From contig CAIXIJ010000018.1 of the NCBI GenBank assembly GCA_903919455.1, positions 1 to 64,000 of the forward strand: a stretch of DNA of 64,000 bases, written 5' to 3'. This stretch comes from an uncultured Acidimicrobiaceae bacterium (GTDB lineage: Bacteria; Actinomycetota; Acidimicrobiia; Acidimicrobiales; Ilumatobacteraceae). Below are positions 25,578 through 33,491 of the stretch, piece after piece. A model generated the notes under the pieces. The model ran no database searches, was not told where the DNA came from, and saw only the letters and a program-made list of their open reading frames with translations. Both the position numbers and the translations under genes were made by a program. Within the stretch, counting starts at the first letter, position 1. Each line of letters starts with the position of its first letter.

Positions 25578-26123
25578 TCAGGCCGCTGCAGGGCGGCGGG
25601 CCTGGTAGAGGCCGATGAGACGGATGGTGATGGGGTACATCGAGATACCCACGAGCAGGGCGAGGCCCCGGGTGAAGTACGCGGTGGCGGAATCCGAGCC
25701 GGACTGGAAGGCGTGCACCATGGACAGCACGACGGCAGGGATGGAGATGAGATGCACCGCATGCCACACCTTGCGGGGCAGACGACGACGGATACGTGCC
25801 ATGGACGGGATCACCGTGACGGCGAACATCCAGGCGGCCACGACTCCCCAGCCGATAGCCCAGCCGATGTCGCCGCTGGGAATGAACAGGTCCTTCACGC
25901 CGAGATGAAAGCTTCCGGCCAGGAACGAGGCCACCATGTGCACACCGACGAATGCGAGGGTGAGGCCACCGAGCCAGTTGTGGAGGGCAAGCCACCAGTT
26001 CGGCTTCAGCTTGGTGCCCGTGTTGCGACTGGAGAAGAACAGACCCCACGCGAGCGCAGCGACAGCCAGCACCGACGCGACGATGCCCGTCGCCCGGGTG
26101 AGGTACCACAACCAATCGCTCAT
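25578..26123 (-). CDS. Ferric-reductase-like transmembrane cytochrome b protein
   Basis: 181 residues, about five helices. His residues expected to bind heme b are in WLALHNWLGG, FVGVHMVAS, KVWHAVHLISIP and SMVHAFQSG. The fold matches the ferric reductase/YedZ (MsrQ) superfamily. Operon partners FMN-binding protein and ApbE imply an electron path from a quinol or cytosolic donor, through heme b, to covalent FMN outside. The acceptor (iron, a thiol/Met-sulfoxide system or another) is not shown by the sequence. Confidence 0.88.
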   Translation of the reverse strand: MSDWLWYLTRATGIVASVLAVAALAWGLFFSSRNTGTKLKPNWWLALHNWLGGLTLAFVGVHMVASFLAGSFHLGVKDLFIPSGDIGWAIGWGVVAAWMFAVTVIPSMARIRRRLPRKVWHAVHLISIPAVVLSMVHAFQSGSDSATAYFTRGLALLVGISMYPITIRLIGLYQARRPAAA

Positions 26124-26180
26124 GGGTGCTCATGTTGGTGAGTGAGGTTGTGGGCCAGTTCGCGTGAAGGTGAGAGTTTG

Positions 26181-28358
26181 TTATGAGGCATCGGGTGGCC
26201 CGCCGGCGAGGCGTTCCGCCGCTTGCACGATCTCGTCCTCGCTCAGCAGCACCAGCTTGGCGGCATCACCGAGCGGTATGAAGCTGTCCTTACTGGTCAC
26301 GCGCATCATCCGGCCGGAGAACTCTGCGTCCACCAGCGCAGCGAGCACACCCTCGCCCACGCCACCGGACCGGCGAGTTTCATCCACCACCAGCACCCGT
26401 CCCGTGGCCCTCGCCTCGCGCAGTATGTCGTCCAGAGGAAGTGGGCTTACCCACCGCAGATCCACCACGCGCACGTCGATGCCGCGATTTTCCAGACGCT
26501 TCGCCGCCCGCAACGACAGGAACAGACCGTTGCCGAACGTGAGGATGGTGAGGTCGTCACCACCACCGTAGGTGCGAGCGCGGCCAATCGGCACATGCGC
26601 CAGCGGGTCGGGAGTCGCCGTCCACAGCTTGTCGCCGGCGCCCAGCAGATCGGCGGTGTGGTAGCGAGCAATGGGTTCCACGAACACGCTCACGGTGCCG
26701 TCCACCCGGGCAGCCGCCACCATGGTGCGCAGCATCGCTGCCGCATCGTCGGCTCGTGCCGGCACGCCGACCACCAGGCCAGGGATGTCGCGCAACACCG
26801 CCAACGAGTCGTCGTTATGGAAGTGGCCCCCGAAACCCTCCTGGTAGCCCAGGCCAGCGATGCGCACCACCATCCCGTTGCGGTACTGCCCGTTGGAGAA
26901 GAACGACAGCGTGGCGGCCTCGCCTCGGAGCTGGTCCTCTGCATTGTGGAGGTAGGCCAGGTACTCGATCTCGGCCACGGGCAAAAACCCGGATACGGCG
27001 GCACCGATGGCCAGACCGAGGATCGAGGTCTCGTCGAGCAACGTGTCGAAGACGCGGCCTGCCCCGGCCTTGGCGAGCAGACCCTTGGTGACGCCATAGA
27101 CACCGCCCTTGACGGCAACGTCTTCGCCGAAGAGCAGCATGTTCGGATACTCAGCAAGCAGATCGCCGAGGGTGCTGTTGATGGCCTGAGCCAGTGTGAG
27201 GCGAGGAGCCTCATCGTCGACATCATCGTGATGCGGGCGCGGTTGCAACACCTCGCCGGCTATCTCGTCGGGTCGCCGAGGTGCCAACGGGGCCATCACT
27301 TCCGCAGCGGTGCCCAATTGGGGGCGACGGGCAACGTCCTGTGCCGTGTCGTAGACCAACGTGCGCAGTGCGTCGTGTCGAGCGAGCAGCGATGCCGAGG
27401 AATGCCGCCCACTGGCCACCAATCGGGCAGCGGTGGCCACGATGGGGTCCAGCGCTGCGTCGGCGCGTAACTCGGCGGCACTGCGATATGCGGCCTCTAC
27501 GTCGGTGCCGGCGTGGCCGCCGTACCGCACCGTGCGCAGATGCAGGAAGGCTGGACGGCGCTGGGTACGCACCCATTCGGCCAACTCGCGAGTGGTGCTC
27601 AGCACAGCCTCGGGGTCGGTGCCTTCGACGAACTCGTAGCGCAGGTGAGGACGGTTCCCGTAGGCGCTGCGCACCCAACCGGCGGGCGTGCGAACGCTGA
27701 TGCCCAAACCGTTGTCTTCACAGACGAAGAGCAGCGGCAGCGGGAGGCGTTGGTGTGCACAGTGCAACGCCGTGTTGATCGCGCCGGTGGCCACTGAGTG
27801 GTTCGACGACGCATCGCCGAAGGAGCACACCGCCAGCGCATCATTGGGCCACGGGCTGTCGATACCCAGCTTGAGGGCGCGGCCGATGGCGAACGCCACG
27901 CCAACGGCGCGAGGAAGGTGCGATGCGATGGTGGATGTCTGCGGGATGATCGCCAGGTCGTGCCGACCGAAGACCTTGTGTCGTCCACCTGCGATCGGCT
28001 CGTCGCTGGCGGCCACGACACCGGACAGGATGTCGCGGACACCCTCCACCCCGGAACGAGCGAGGTAGAAGCCACCGCTGCGGTAGTGCAACAAGGCTGG
28101 GTCGGTGGGACGCAGCGACATCGCCACAGCGGCATTGCTCTCATGACCCGACGAGCCGATGGTGTAGTAGCCCTGGCCTTGGCTGCGCAGCCACCGCGCC
28201 GCGAGGTCCGTGTGCCGGCTGGCCACCTGCACATCGAAGAGCTGCTCCAACGCAACGAGATCGTCCGGAGCAGGCGGCGCGCTCGGCATGGCTGCATCCA
28301 GCGCTTCGATCGCGTCAACGAGTTGTTGCTCCAGCGCAGGACGTTCGATGGCCGACAC
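26181..28358 (-). CDS. Fused alpha-beta 2-oxoacid dehydrogenase E1 (branched-chain type)
   Basis: 725 residues joining E1-alpha (about 1-345) and E1-beta (about 385-720). The alpha part has the thiamine diphosphate motif from FGDASSNHS to CEDNGLGISV and YYTIGSSGHESNAAVA. The beta part begins LTLAQAINSTLGDLLAEYPN, continues LFGEDVAVKGGVYGVTKGL and ends with the swivel domain. Fusion of normally separate subunits is seen in some actinobacterial and other branched-chain or acetoin-type E1 enzymes. No E2 or E3 gene is adjacent, so it must use partners encoded elsewhere. The start is GTG. Confidence 0.9.
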   Translation of the reverse strand: MSAIERPALEQQLVDAIEALDAAMPSAPPAPDDLVALEQLFDVQVASRHTDLAARWLRSQGQGYYTIGSSGHESNAAVAMSLRPTDPALLHYRSGGFYLARSGVEGVRDILSGVVAASDEPIAGGRHKVFGRHDLAIIPQTSTIASHLPRAVGVAFAIGRALKLGIDSPWPNDALAVCSFGDASSNHSVATGAINTALHCAHQRLPLPLLFVCEDNGLGISVRTPAGWVRSAYGNRPHLRYEFVEGTDPEAVLSTTRELAEWVRTQRRPAFLHLRTVRYGGHAGTDVEAAYRSAAELRADAALDPIVATAARLVASGRHSSASLLARHDALRTLVYDTAQDVARRPQLGTAAEVMAPLAPRRPDEIAGEVLQPRPHHDDVDDEAPRLTLAQAINSTLGDLLAEYPNMLLFGEDVAVKGGVYGVTKGLLAKAGAGRVFDTLLDETSILGLAIGAAVSGFLPVAEIEYLAYLHNAEDQLRGEAATLSFFSNGQYRNGMVVRIAGLGYQEGFGGHFHNDDSLAVLRDIPGLVVGVPARADDAAAMLRTMVAAARVDGTVSVFVEPIARYHTADLLGAGDKLWTATPDPLAHVPIGRARTYGGGDDLTILTFGNGLFLSLRAAKRLENRGIDVRVVDLRWVSPLPLDDILREARATGRVLVVDETRRSGGVGEGVLAALVDAEFSGRMMRVTSKDSFIPLGDAAKLVLLSEDEIVQAAERLAGGPPDAS

Positions 28359-28440
28359 CCGGCAAGTGTGCCAGACGAACTGCTACCGGTGTCAGCCGTC
28401 GATCGTGAGGGCGCGGAACACCGCTGCCCCGGGGCGCGAG

Positions 28441-28475
28441 CACGCCCCGGGCACCATGCGGTGCACCGGGGCGTG
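28441..28475 (-). terminator. Strong stem-loop between small gene and E1 gene
   Basis: CACGCCCCGG (28441-28450) pairs with CCGGGGCGTG (28466-28475), and inside it GCACC pairs with GGTGC around ATGC; only one A is unpaired. It follows the MT0933-like gene on the minus strand and precedes the E1 start. There is no T tract, so termination or attenuation are both possible. Confidence 0.55.
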
Positions 28476-28504
28476 GCACGCGATCCGTTGGATCGAGTGG
28501 GCGA

Positions 28505-28675
28505 TCAGTTGATCTTGTCGATGACATCCTTGACGGCGCTGGCACCCTGTTCAACCTGAGCGTCGACGCTGTCAGGCGTCTTCGACTGCACCGCGTCAGC
28601 GGCCTTGTCGACGCCGTCCTTGACGGCAGACTTGTTGCCCTTGACGAGGCCCGTGATCTTGTCCATGAAGCCCAT
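28505..28675 (-). CDS. Small MT0933/Rv0909-like antitoxin-family protein
   Basis: 56 residues: MGFMDKITGLVKGNKSAVKDG, then alternating helices rich in Lys, Asp and Val, ending VKDVIDKIN. The MGF(M/L)DK start and repeated K-x2-V/A-D pattern are those of the actinobacterial family annotated as antitoxin (MT0933-like). Members are often encoded without an obvious toxin, as here: no toxin-like frame flanks it. It may instead be a stress protein. GGGGGAG lies seven bases before ATG 28675. Confidence 0.75.
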   Translation of the reverse strand: MGFMDKITGLVKGNKSAVKDGVDKAADAVQSKTPDSVDAQVEQGASAVKDVIDKIN

Positions 28676-28842
28676 GAATCGGCTCCCCCCTTCAGCCTGG
28701 GCGGCCGGATGCCGCTCGATTCGAACGACATTGGCACATCTCGCCGTCGGGCGCCAGAGAAAATCGAACTGCGTTCGATAACTCCGAAGCGGCGAGGAGA
28801 ACCGCCAGCGAGATGTGCAAGGACCATGGTGCTCCATCGAGG

Positions 28843-28864
28843 TTCGGAAAACCTTCGGAAAACC
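28843..28864. repeat. Tandem 11-bp direct repeat
   Basis: TTCGGAAAACC occurs twice head-to-tail, 28843-28853 and 28854-28864. It lies in the gap 28676-28914 between the small antitoxin-like gene and the tRNA terminator. No gene was found in this gap. The one-turn spacing would suit a regulator of the small gene. Confidence 0.4.
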
Positions 28865-28914
28865 TCCATATGCAGGAGCCCGAACCCAGCCGCCCGAGCC
28901 GCCCAAGGGGCCCG

Positions 28915-28955
28915 AAAACGACGACGGGCGGCATCCCCAGAGGGGTCTGCCGCCC
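28915..28955 (-). terminator. Rho-independent terminator after the tRNA cluster
   Basis: GGGCGGCA (28926-28933) pairs with TGCCGCCC (28948-28955), with an inner CCCC/GGGG stem. On the minus strand the stem is followed by GTCGTCGTTTT. It begins three bases after the tRNA-Phe 3' end. Confidence 0.8.
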
Positions 28956-28957
28956 AG

Positions 28958-29030
28958 TGGTCGAGACCGGCGTCGATCCGGTGACCCTACGCTTTTCAGG
29001 CGTATGCTCTGCCGACTGAGCTACTCGACC
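28958..29030 (-). tRNA. tRNA-Phe (GAA)
   Basis: 73 bases. Acceptor GGTCGAG/CTCGACC, D-arm AGCTCAGTCGGCAGAGC, anticodon loop CTGAAAA (GAA), T-arm with GATCGACGCC, discriminator A. CCA is not encoded. Last of three clustered tRNAs on this strand. Confidence 0.95.
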
Positions 29031-29055
29031 TTGCCGTCAGAGCTTGCGCTCTGAG

Positions 29056-29129
29056 CGGTCCCGACGGGACTCGAACCCGCGACCTCCGGCTTGACAGGCC
29101 GGCGTGAACTCCAACTTCACCACGGGACC
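29056..29129 (-). tRNA. tRNA-Asp (GTC)
   Basis: 74 bases. Acceptor GGTCCCG/CGGGACC, anticodon loop CTGTCAA (GTC) on a GCCGGC stem, T-loop GTTCGAGTC, discriminator G. Lies 25 bases upstream of tRNA-Phe. Confidence 0.95.
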
Positions 29130-29158
29130 AAACTGGAAGACCAGATTGATCTTTCTTG

Positions 29159-29231
29159 CACCCCCAACGGGATTCGAACCCGTGCCGCCACCTTGAAAGG
29201 GTGGTGTCCTAGGCCACTAGACGATGGGGGC
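29159..29231 (-). tRNA. tRNA-Glu (TTC)
   Basis: 73 bases. Acceptor GCCCCCA with TGGGGGT (first pair G-U), anticodon loop CTTTCAA (TTC) on a CCACC stem, T-loop GTTCGAATC, discriminator G. First gene of the tRNA cluster. Confidence 0.95.
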
Positions 29232-29329
29232 ATTGGACGACTCCGGTTGAGAGCGGAACTACATTATCAGCCCTCCGGGCGATTTCACTCAGCCGATTCT
29301 CGCGAACTTCTGCGGGTACGGTTCCTCGG

Positions 29330-29758
29330 GTGCGTCTCGAACTCGAACCTACCCTCGTTTCCGCCGACTACCCCTACGTACACCACGTTCGGGTCCGGTT
29401 TTCCGAGACCGATGCAATGGGCATCGTGCACCACAGCCGCTACCTCCCCTACCTGGAAGAGGCCCGCGTGGAGTACCTGCGGCATCTGGGCCACCCCTAC
29501 ACCGAGATGCGCGCCGAGGGCATCGATTACGCCGTGCTCGAGGCGTTCGTGCAGTACCGCAAGCCGCTGAAGTTCGACGATCAGGTGGCCGTGCACCTGA
29601 GGCTCGGGGCCGCCACTCGGGCGTCGTTCCAGATGGCCTACCTGCTCACGGTGGAGGGAGGGGTCCGCGCCACCGCCGTCACGGTGCACGGCTGCGTCAA
29701 CCCCGAAGGACGCCCAGTGCGGATGCCAGCCTGGTTGGGCGCGCTGTCCACGGAGTAA
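29330..29758 (+). CDS. Acyl-CoA thioesterase, YbgC/4-hydroxybenzoyl-CoA type
   Basis: 142-residue hot-dog fold protein. The active-site signature is RFSETDAMGIVHHSRYLPYLEEAR, seen in pieces FSETDAMGIVHH and YLPYLEEARVEYL, with Asp as the catalytic residue. The end (GCVNPEGRPVRMPAWL) is typical. It hydrolyses short-chain or aromatic acyl-CoAs. The start is GTG at 29330, about 100 bases from the divergent tRNA-Glu gene. Confidence 0.88.
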   Translation: MRLELEPTLVSADYPYVHHVRVRFSETDAMGIVHHSRYLPYLEEARVEYLRHLGHPYTEMRAEGIDYAVLEAFVQYRKPLKFDDQVAVHLRLGAATRASFQMAYLLTVEGGVRATAVTVHGCVNPEGRPVRMPAWLGALSTE

Positions 29759-29762
29759 GCCC

Positions 29763-29782
29763 ATCTCGGATCGTTCCGAGAT
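29763..29782. terminator. Perfect 8-bp hairpin after the thioesterase gene
   Basis: ATCTCGGA and TCCGAGAT enclose TCGT. It begins five bases after the thioesterase stop codon, with no T tract, and 40 bases before the DegV-like gene. Confidence 0.45.
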
Positions 29783-29822
29783 CGTCACGCGTCCTTCACC
29801 TTGGGTCGTTACGGTCCACTGC

Positions 29823-30614
29823 GTGATCGGCATCTGCACCGACTCCAGTTCGCAGTTGCCTGCGGAACTGGTGGACCACCTCGGGGTGGAGATCGTGCCA
29901 GTGACCGTCACGATCGACGGCGTCGAGTACCTCGATGGGGTGGACCTCGATGCCGATGGGTTCTACTCGCGGTTCTCCGCCGACACGGCCCCCGAGGTTT
30001 CGATGAGCGAGCCCAGCCCCGGGCAGTTCGCCGCGGCCTACGAAGATCTCATCGCCCGTGGCTGCACCGAAATCCTGTCCATCCACGTCGCCCCCACGGT
30101 GGCCGGGGCGGTCAACGCTGCTCGGCTCGCGGCACACGCCACTGCCATCCCGGTGCGCGTGGTCGATTCCACCAGCGTGGGGTTCGGAGTGGGTTGCTGC
30201 GTATGGGCCGCCGCCGATGCCGTGCGCCACGGAGCCACGCTCGAGCAAGCTGCCGTGGCGTCGGAACAGGCAGCCAGCACGCTCGGCCACTTCGTGCTCC
30301 TCCACCCATCCCACACCGACGCGTCGATGGTGCTCGTGAACGTCACCAGTGGCAGCGCCGCCGCATTGGGAACCTTCCCGCACGCGGCCGACGCAATCGA
30401 CGAAATGGCAAGGCGGGCGGTGGCATGCGGGCAACGACTGCGCGTCGGCGTAGGCCACAGTGATGCCAGCAGCCTGCCGACCGCAGACGCGCTGGCCGCC
30501 GCACTCGGCGAGGTGGCGAACGTGTTCGAGGTGGTGCGATTCCGCATCGGTCCCAGCATGGGCTCGCTCACCGGGCCCGGTGCCGTGGGTTGCGTGGTCA
30601 GCCCTACCGGCTGA
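29823..30614 (+). CDS. DegV family protein (fatty-acid-binding fold)
   Basis: 263 residues. Family marks: CTDSSSQLPAELVDHLGVEIVP at the start, the second-domain motifs SEPSPGQFAAAYEDL and LSIHVAPTVAGAVNAARLAA, VRVVDSTSVGFG, and a final GSLTGPGAVGCVV. In Gram-positive FakB proteins of this fold the ligand is a fatty acid that is then phosphorylated by FakA; no FakA gene is near. The start is GTG. Its last 11 bases overlap the convergent DUF2017 gene. Confidence 0.9.
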   Translation: MIGICTDSSSQLPAELVDHLGVEIVPVTVTIDGVEYLDGVDLDADGFYSRFSADTAPEVSMSEPSPGQFAAAYEDLIARGCTEILSIHVAPTVAGAVNAARLAAHATAIPVRVVDSTSVGFGVGCCVWAAADAVRHGATLEQAAVASEQAASTLGHFVLLHPSHTDASMVLVNVTSGSAAALGTFPHAADAIDEMARRAVACGQRLRVGVGHSDASSLPTADALAAALGEVANVFEVVRFRIGPSMGSLTGPGAVGCVVSPTG

Positions 30615-31098
30615 TGGCCTGCACCGTGTTCTCCAGCAACCAACTGAGGAACGTGTACAGATGATGCTCGCCGGCCATGGGGTCGTCGTCGCGCACCACG
30701 TCGGGGTCGTGCTCTTCACTCACGTCGAGCAGTGTGCCCAGCACGAGACGCACGCTATTCAGTGACTGCATGAACCCATTCACCTCGCCCTCGGTCATCG
30801 GCCGGCCCTCGGTGAGCGCCGTTTCCACCAATCCGATGCTCTCCAACCGTGACGTCACCAGATCGTCGTGCATCAGACGCTGGAACTCGCTCTCGGCTTC
30901 TTCATCGTCGGCAAGGTGGTACGCGGGGGGAAACAGTCGGCGCACCAGCGGGGCGTGCTGAGGATCGTCGCTGGAGATCAGCGCACGCATCTCCTGCAGC
31001 AGTCGGACGATGAGTTCGATCTCTTCGCGCTGCAGGTGCACCACGTAGCCGCGCGAGGTGCGTTCGACGACGTAGCGGGGCGATTTGCGAAATGCCAT
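30604..31098 (-). CDS. DUF2017 family protein
   Basis: 164 residues, mostly helical, with the N-terminal pattern typical of actinobacterial DUF2017 (LQREEIELIVRLLQEMRALI), a DPxxxPLxRRLFPPAY block and an acidic middle. In many actinobacteria this gene directly follows clpS; here clpS is 19 kb away. Function is unknown. It is downstream of an HD-domain gene with a 19-base gap and overlaps the convergent degV-like gene. Confidence 0.82.
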   Translation of the reverse strand: MAFRKSPRYVVERTSRGYVVHLQREEIELIVRLLQEMRALISSDDPQHAPLVRRLFPPAYHLADDEEAESEFQRLMHDDLVTSRLESIGLVETALTEGRPMTEGEVNGFMQSLNSVRLVLGTLLDVSEEHDPDVVRDDDPMAGEHHLYTFLSWLLENTVQAISR

Positions 31099-31117
31099 GG
31101 CGGAGCCACCGTACCGG

Positions 31118-31738
31118 TCACTCGGCGGGCAGGGTGCCGGCAGCGGTCATCGCATCGAGTTGCGCCTGGGCGAGCGCCCACAACTCCGGCAGGGCCGGCT
31201 CGATATGCACACCATTGCGGGCCATCACGCGAGCGCGGGTGATGCCGTACTCGTTCCAGGCACTGCCACCCTCGGCCATGTTGAGCAACATCGGTGCCAC
31301 CCGGTCGACCGCCATGACGTAACGCGCCTCTGCCGTGTCGCCCGCCTCGTATTCGTCCCACAAGGCGCGAAAGAACTGCCCTGTGGCTGCGGGCAGCAAG
31401 CCGAAGAGACGCTCGGCGGCGGCTTCCTCCCGCGCCTGCTTGGTCTCGTTCAGTTCCGAGGTGTCGTAGGCGAAGGTGTCGCCAGCATCGATCTCCACGA
31501 TGTCGTGCACGAGCGCCATGCACACAGCGCGCCCCACGTCGACCGGCTCGGAGGCGTAACCGGCGAAGATCATCGCAGCGATCCCCAGATGCCACGAGTG
31601 CTCGGCAGTGTTCTCTCGGCGCGACCCATCCGCCAGCCAGTTTCTGCGCTCAACACCCTTCAACCGGTCGGCCTCCATGAAGAACTGCAGGGCTGCTTCG
31701 GTGCCGGCGCGGCGCTGGTCGGGGTCTGCTGCGGACAT
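31118..31738 (-). CDS. HD-domain phosphohydrolase, YfbR/HDDC2-like
   Basis: 206 residues. The metal-binding His and Asp are in RENTAEHSWHLG and MALVHDIVEIDAGDTF, and a further Asp is in VMAVDRVAPML, giving the H...HD...D set of deoxynucleotide 5'-phosphatases such as YfbR and HDDC2. A nucleotide pool-sanitising role is likely. It is divergent from the hydroxyacyl-CoA dehydrogenase gene, 57 bases away. Confidence 0.87.
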   Translation of the reverse strand: MSAADPDQRRAGTEAALQFFMEADRLKGVERRNWLADGSRRENTAEHSWHLGIAAMIFAGYASEPVDVGRAVCMALVHDIVEIDAGDTFAYDTSELNETKQAREEAAAERLFGLLPAATGQFFRALWDEYEAGDTAEARYVMAVDRVAPMLLNMAEGGSAWNEYGITRARVMARNGVHIEPALPELWALAQAQLDAMTAAGTLPAE

Positions 31739-31795
31739 GACATCGACCGTACTCGCTTCGTCGAAGTTACCCGTAGGTAGTTACTGTGCTCCCCT

Positions 31796-32647
31796 ATGAC
31801 TGAGATCAAAAAGGTTGGCATCCTCGGTTCGGGCATCATGGGCTCGGGCCTCGCAGAAGTGGCGGCGCGGGCCGGCTACGACGTGGTGGTTCGTTCCCGC
31901 AGCCAGGCATCTGCCGACGCCATGGTGGCGAGCATCGCCAAGGGCTTCAACAAGGCCATCGAGCGCGGCAAGTCCACCGAGGAAGAGCGCGACGCTGTGC
32001 TCGGCCGCATCCAGGCCACCGACCACCTCGGCGCCGTCGCCGACTGCGATCTCGTCATCGAGAGCGTGGTGGAAGACCTCGCCGTGAAGAAGGCGCTGTT
32101 CACCGAACTCGAGCAGATCGTGAAGCCCGGCGGCATCCTCGCCACGAACACCAGCACGCTGCCCGTGGTGGAGATGGCCATGGTCACTCAGCGCCCCGAC
32201 AAGGTGGTTGGCATCCACTTCTTCAACCCGGCCCCGATGATGAAGCTCGTCGAGGTGGTGCGTCCCATCACCGCCAGCGACGAGACCATCGCTACGGCGC
32301 TGGCCTTTGCTGCCAGCTGCGGCAAGGACGGCGTGGAAGTGAAGGACCGCGCCGGCTTCATCGTGAACGCGCTGCTCTTCCCCTACCTGAACAACGCCAT
32401 CCGCATGTGGGAAGTGGGCACTGCCTCGATGGAGTCCATCGACACCGCCATGAAGGGCGGCTGCAACTTCCCGATGGGTCCGTTCGCACTGCTCGACCTG
32501 GTGGGCCTCGACACCTCGCTCGCCATCCTCGACGCCCTCTATGCCGAGTTCGCCGACCCGAACTACGCGGCAGTCCCCACGCTGCGTCGCATGGTGGCCG
32601 CCGGTCATCTCGGCCGCAAGACCAAGCGCGGCTTCTACACGTACTGA
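31796..32647 (+). CDS. 3-hydroxybutyryl-CoA (3-hydroxyacyl-CoA) dehydrogenase
   Basis: 283 residues, the standard single-function length. The Rossmann fold has GSGIMGSGLAEVAARAGY; the catalytic His is in VGIHFFNPAPMMKLVEVV and the catalytic Ser/Asn in TNTSTLPV and GFIVNALLFPYLNNA. It oxidises 3-hydroxyacyl-CoA with NAD+ (or the reverse) in fatty acid or butyrate metabolism. It lies 0.8 kb upstream of ethylmalonyl-CoA mutase, which suggests shared acyl-CoA metabolism, though Aat is encoded between them. Confidence 0.92.
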   Translation: MTEIKKVGILGSGIMGSGLAEVAARAGYDVVVRSRSQASADAMVASIAKGFNKAIERGKSTEEERDAVLGRIQATDHLGAVADCDLVIESVVEDLAVKKALFTELEQIVKPGGILATNTSTLPVVEMAMVTQRPDKVVGIHFFNPAPMMKLVEVVRPITASDETIATALAFAASCGKDGVEVKDRAGFIVNALLFPYLNNAIRMWEVGTASMESIDTAMKGGCNFPMGPFALLDLVGLDTSLAILDALYAEFADPNYAAVPTLRRMVAAGHLGRKTKRGFYTY

Positions 32648-32673
32648 CCGCGGCTGCGGCAGACTTGGCAGCG

Positions 32674-33315
32674 ATGCCCGTCGAGCCTCCGGCAACCCCC
32701 TGGCAGTTTCCATCACCCGACCGTGCCGACGAGCACGGTCTGGTGGCCGTTGGCGCGGACCTCGAGCCCGGCACGTTGCTGGAGGCCTATCGCAGCGGGC
32801 TGTTTCCGATGCCGTTCAGCCGTCGACGAGTCGGGTGGTGGTCGCCCGACCCGCGAGGCATCCTTCCCCTCGATGCGCTGCGCGTGTCGCGTTCGCTGCG
32901 CAAGAGTTGCTCCCGCTTCGAGGTGCGTCACAACACAGCGTTCGAGGCGGTGATGCGACGCTGCGGCGACCCTCGGCGGCCGCACGGCTGGATCAACGAC
33001 GACTTCATACGCGCCTATGTACGGCTGCACGAGTTGGGTTGGGCGCACAGCGTGGAGACCTGGCTGGACGGCGAACTCGTCGGCGGTCTGTATGGCGTGC
33101 GCATCGGCGGCTTCTTTGCCGGCGAATCGATGTTCCACACCGCCACTGACGCATCGAAGGTGGCGCTGGTAGCGCTGGTGGAGCATCTGCGGGCCTCGGG
33201 TGCCTCGCTGCTCGATGTGCAATGGAGCACAGAGCATCTGGCATCGCTCGGCGTGGTGGAGATTCCTCGAACCGAGTACCTCGGCCTTGTGGCCATCGCG
33301 GTGGCCGGGGAGTGA
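32674..33315 (+). CDS. aat: Leucyl/phenylalanyl-tRNA-protein transferase
   Basis: 213 residues. Family blocks: the N-terminal WQFPSPDRADEHGLVAVGADL, GLFPMPFSRRRVGWWSPDPRGILP, HGWINDDFIRAYVRLHELGWAHSVE, VGGLYGVRIGGFFAGESMFH and LDVQWSTEHLASLG. Aat adds Leu or Phe to proteins with N-terminal Arg/Lys, creating the N-degron read by ClpS, which is also present in this window. ATG 32674 is 26 bases behind the dehydrogenase stop; the frame extends farther up but overlaps that gene. Confidence 0.93.
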   Translation: MPVEPPATPWQFPSPDRADEHGLVAVGADLEPGTLLEAYRSGLFPMPFSRRRVGWWSPDPRGILPLDALRVSRSLRKSCSRFEVRHNTAFEAVMRRCGDPRRPHGWINDDFIRAYVRLHELGWAHSVETWLDGELVGGLYGVRIGGFFAGESMFHTATDASKVALVALVEHLRASGASLLDVQWSTEHLASLGVVEIPRTEYLGLVAIAVAGE

Positions 33316-33325
33316 TCCCGGCCAC
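33301..33325. terminator. Perfect 9-bp hairpin spanning the aat stop
   Basis: GTGGCCGGG (33301-33309) pairs with CCCGGCCAC (33317-33325) around GAGTGAT, which contains the aat stop codon. There is no T tract. It may limit read-through into the mutase gene or protect the mRNA end. Confidence 0.45.
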
Positions 33326-33328
33326 CCG

Positions 33329-33481
33329 ATGGGCCTCTATGAGGCGTTCCGCCGCCTGATGTACAGAAATCATCGGCACGTCTCGCCAACACTTGAGGAC
33401 TTCTTGAAAGAAATCATCAAAGTGCTGAACGCACGCATCGCCGACCCCCACCAAGTGGCGGCTACCCCTACCGAGCGGTAA
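33329..33481 (+). CDS. Possible 50-residue protein between aat and the mutase
   Basis: The frame MGLYEAFRRLMYRNHRHVSP continues as LEDFLKEIIKVLNARIAD and ends ATPTER. It fills most of the gap and stops 10 bases before the mutase start. GC content is lower than in the neighbours and there is no clear ribosome-binding site. The first half is basic and amphipathic. No family is recognised; it may be a chance frame. Confidence 0.25.
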   Translation: MGLYEAFRRLMYRNHRHVSPTLEDFLKEIIKVLNARIADPHQVAATPTER

Positions 33482-33491
33482 CACTTCCGGG

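Noticed and set aside
28676..28957. A plus-strand frame 28709-28984 as a small gene
   Set aside because: It runs into the antisense of tRNA-Phe, is Arg/Pro/Ala-rich and has no family or ribosome-binding site.
33482..33491. A cobalamin riboswitch ahead of the B12-dependent mutase
   Set aside because: Only ten bases separate the preceding frame from the start, and no B12-box-like conserved sequence was noticed upstream.
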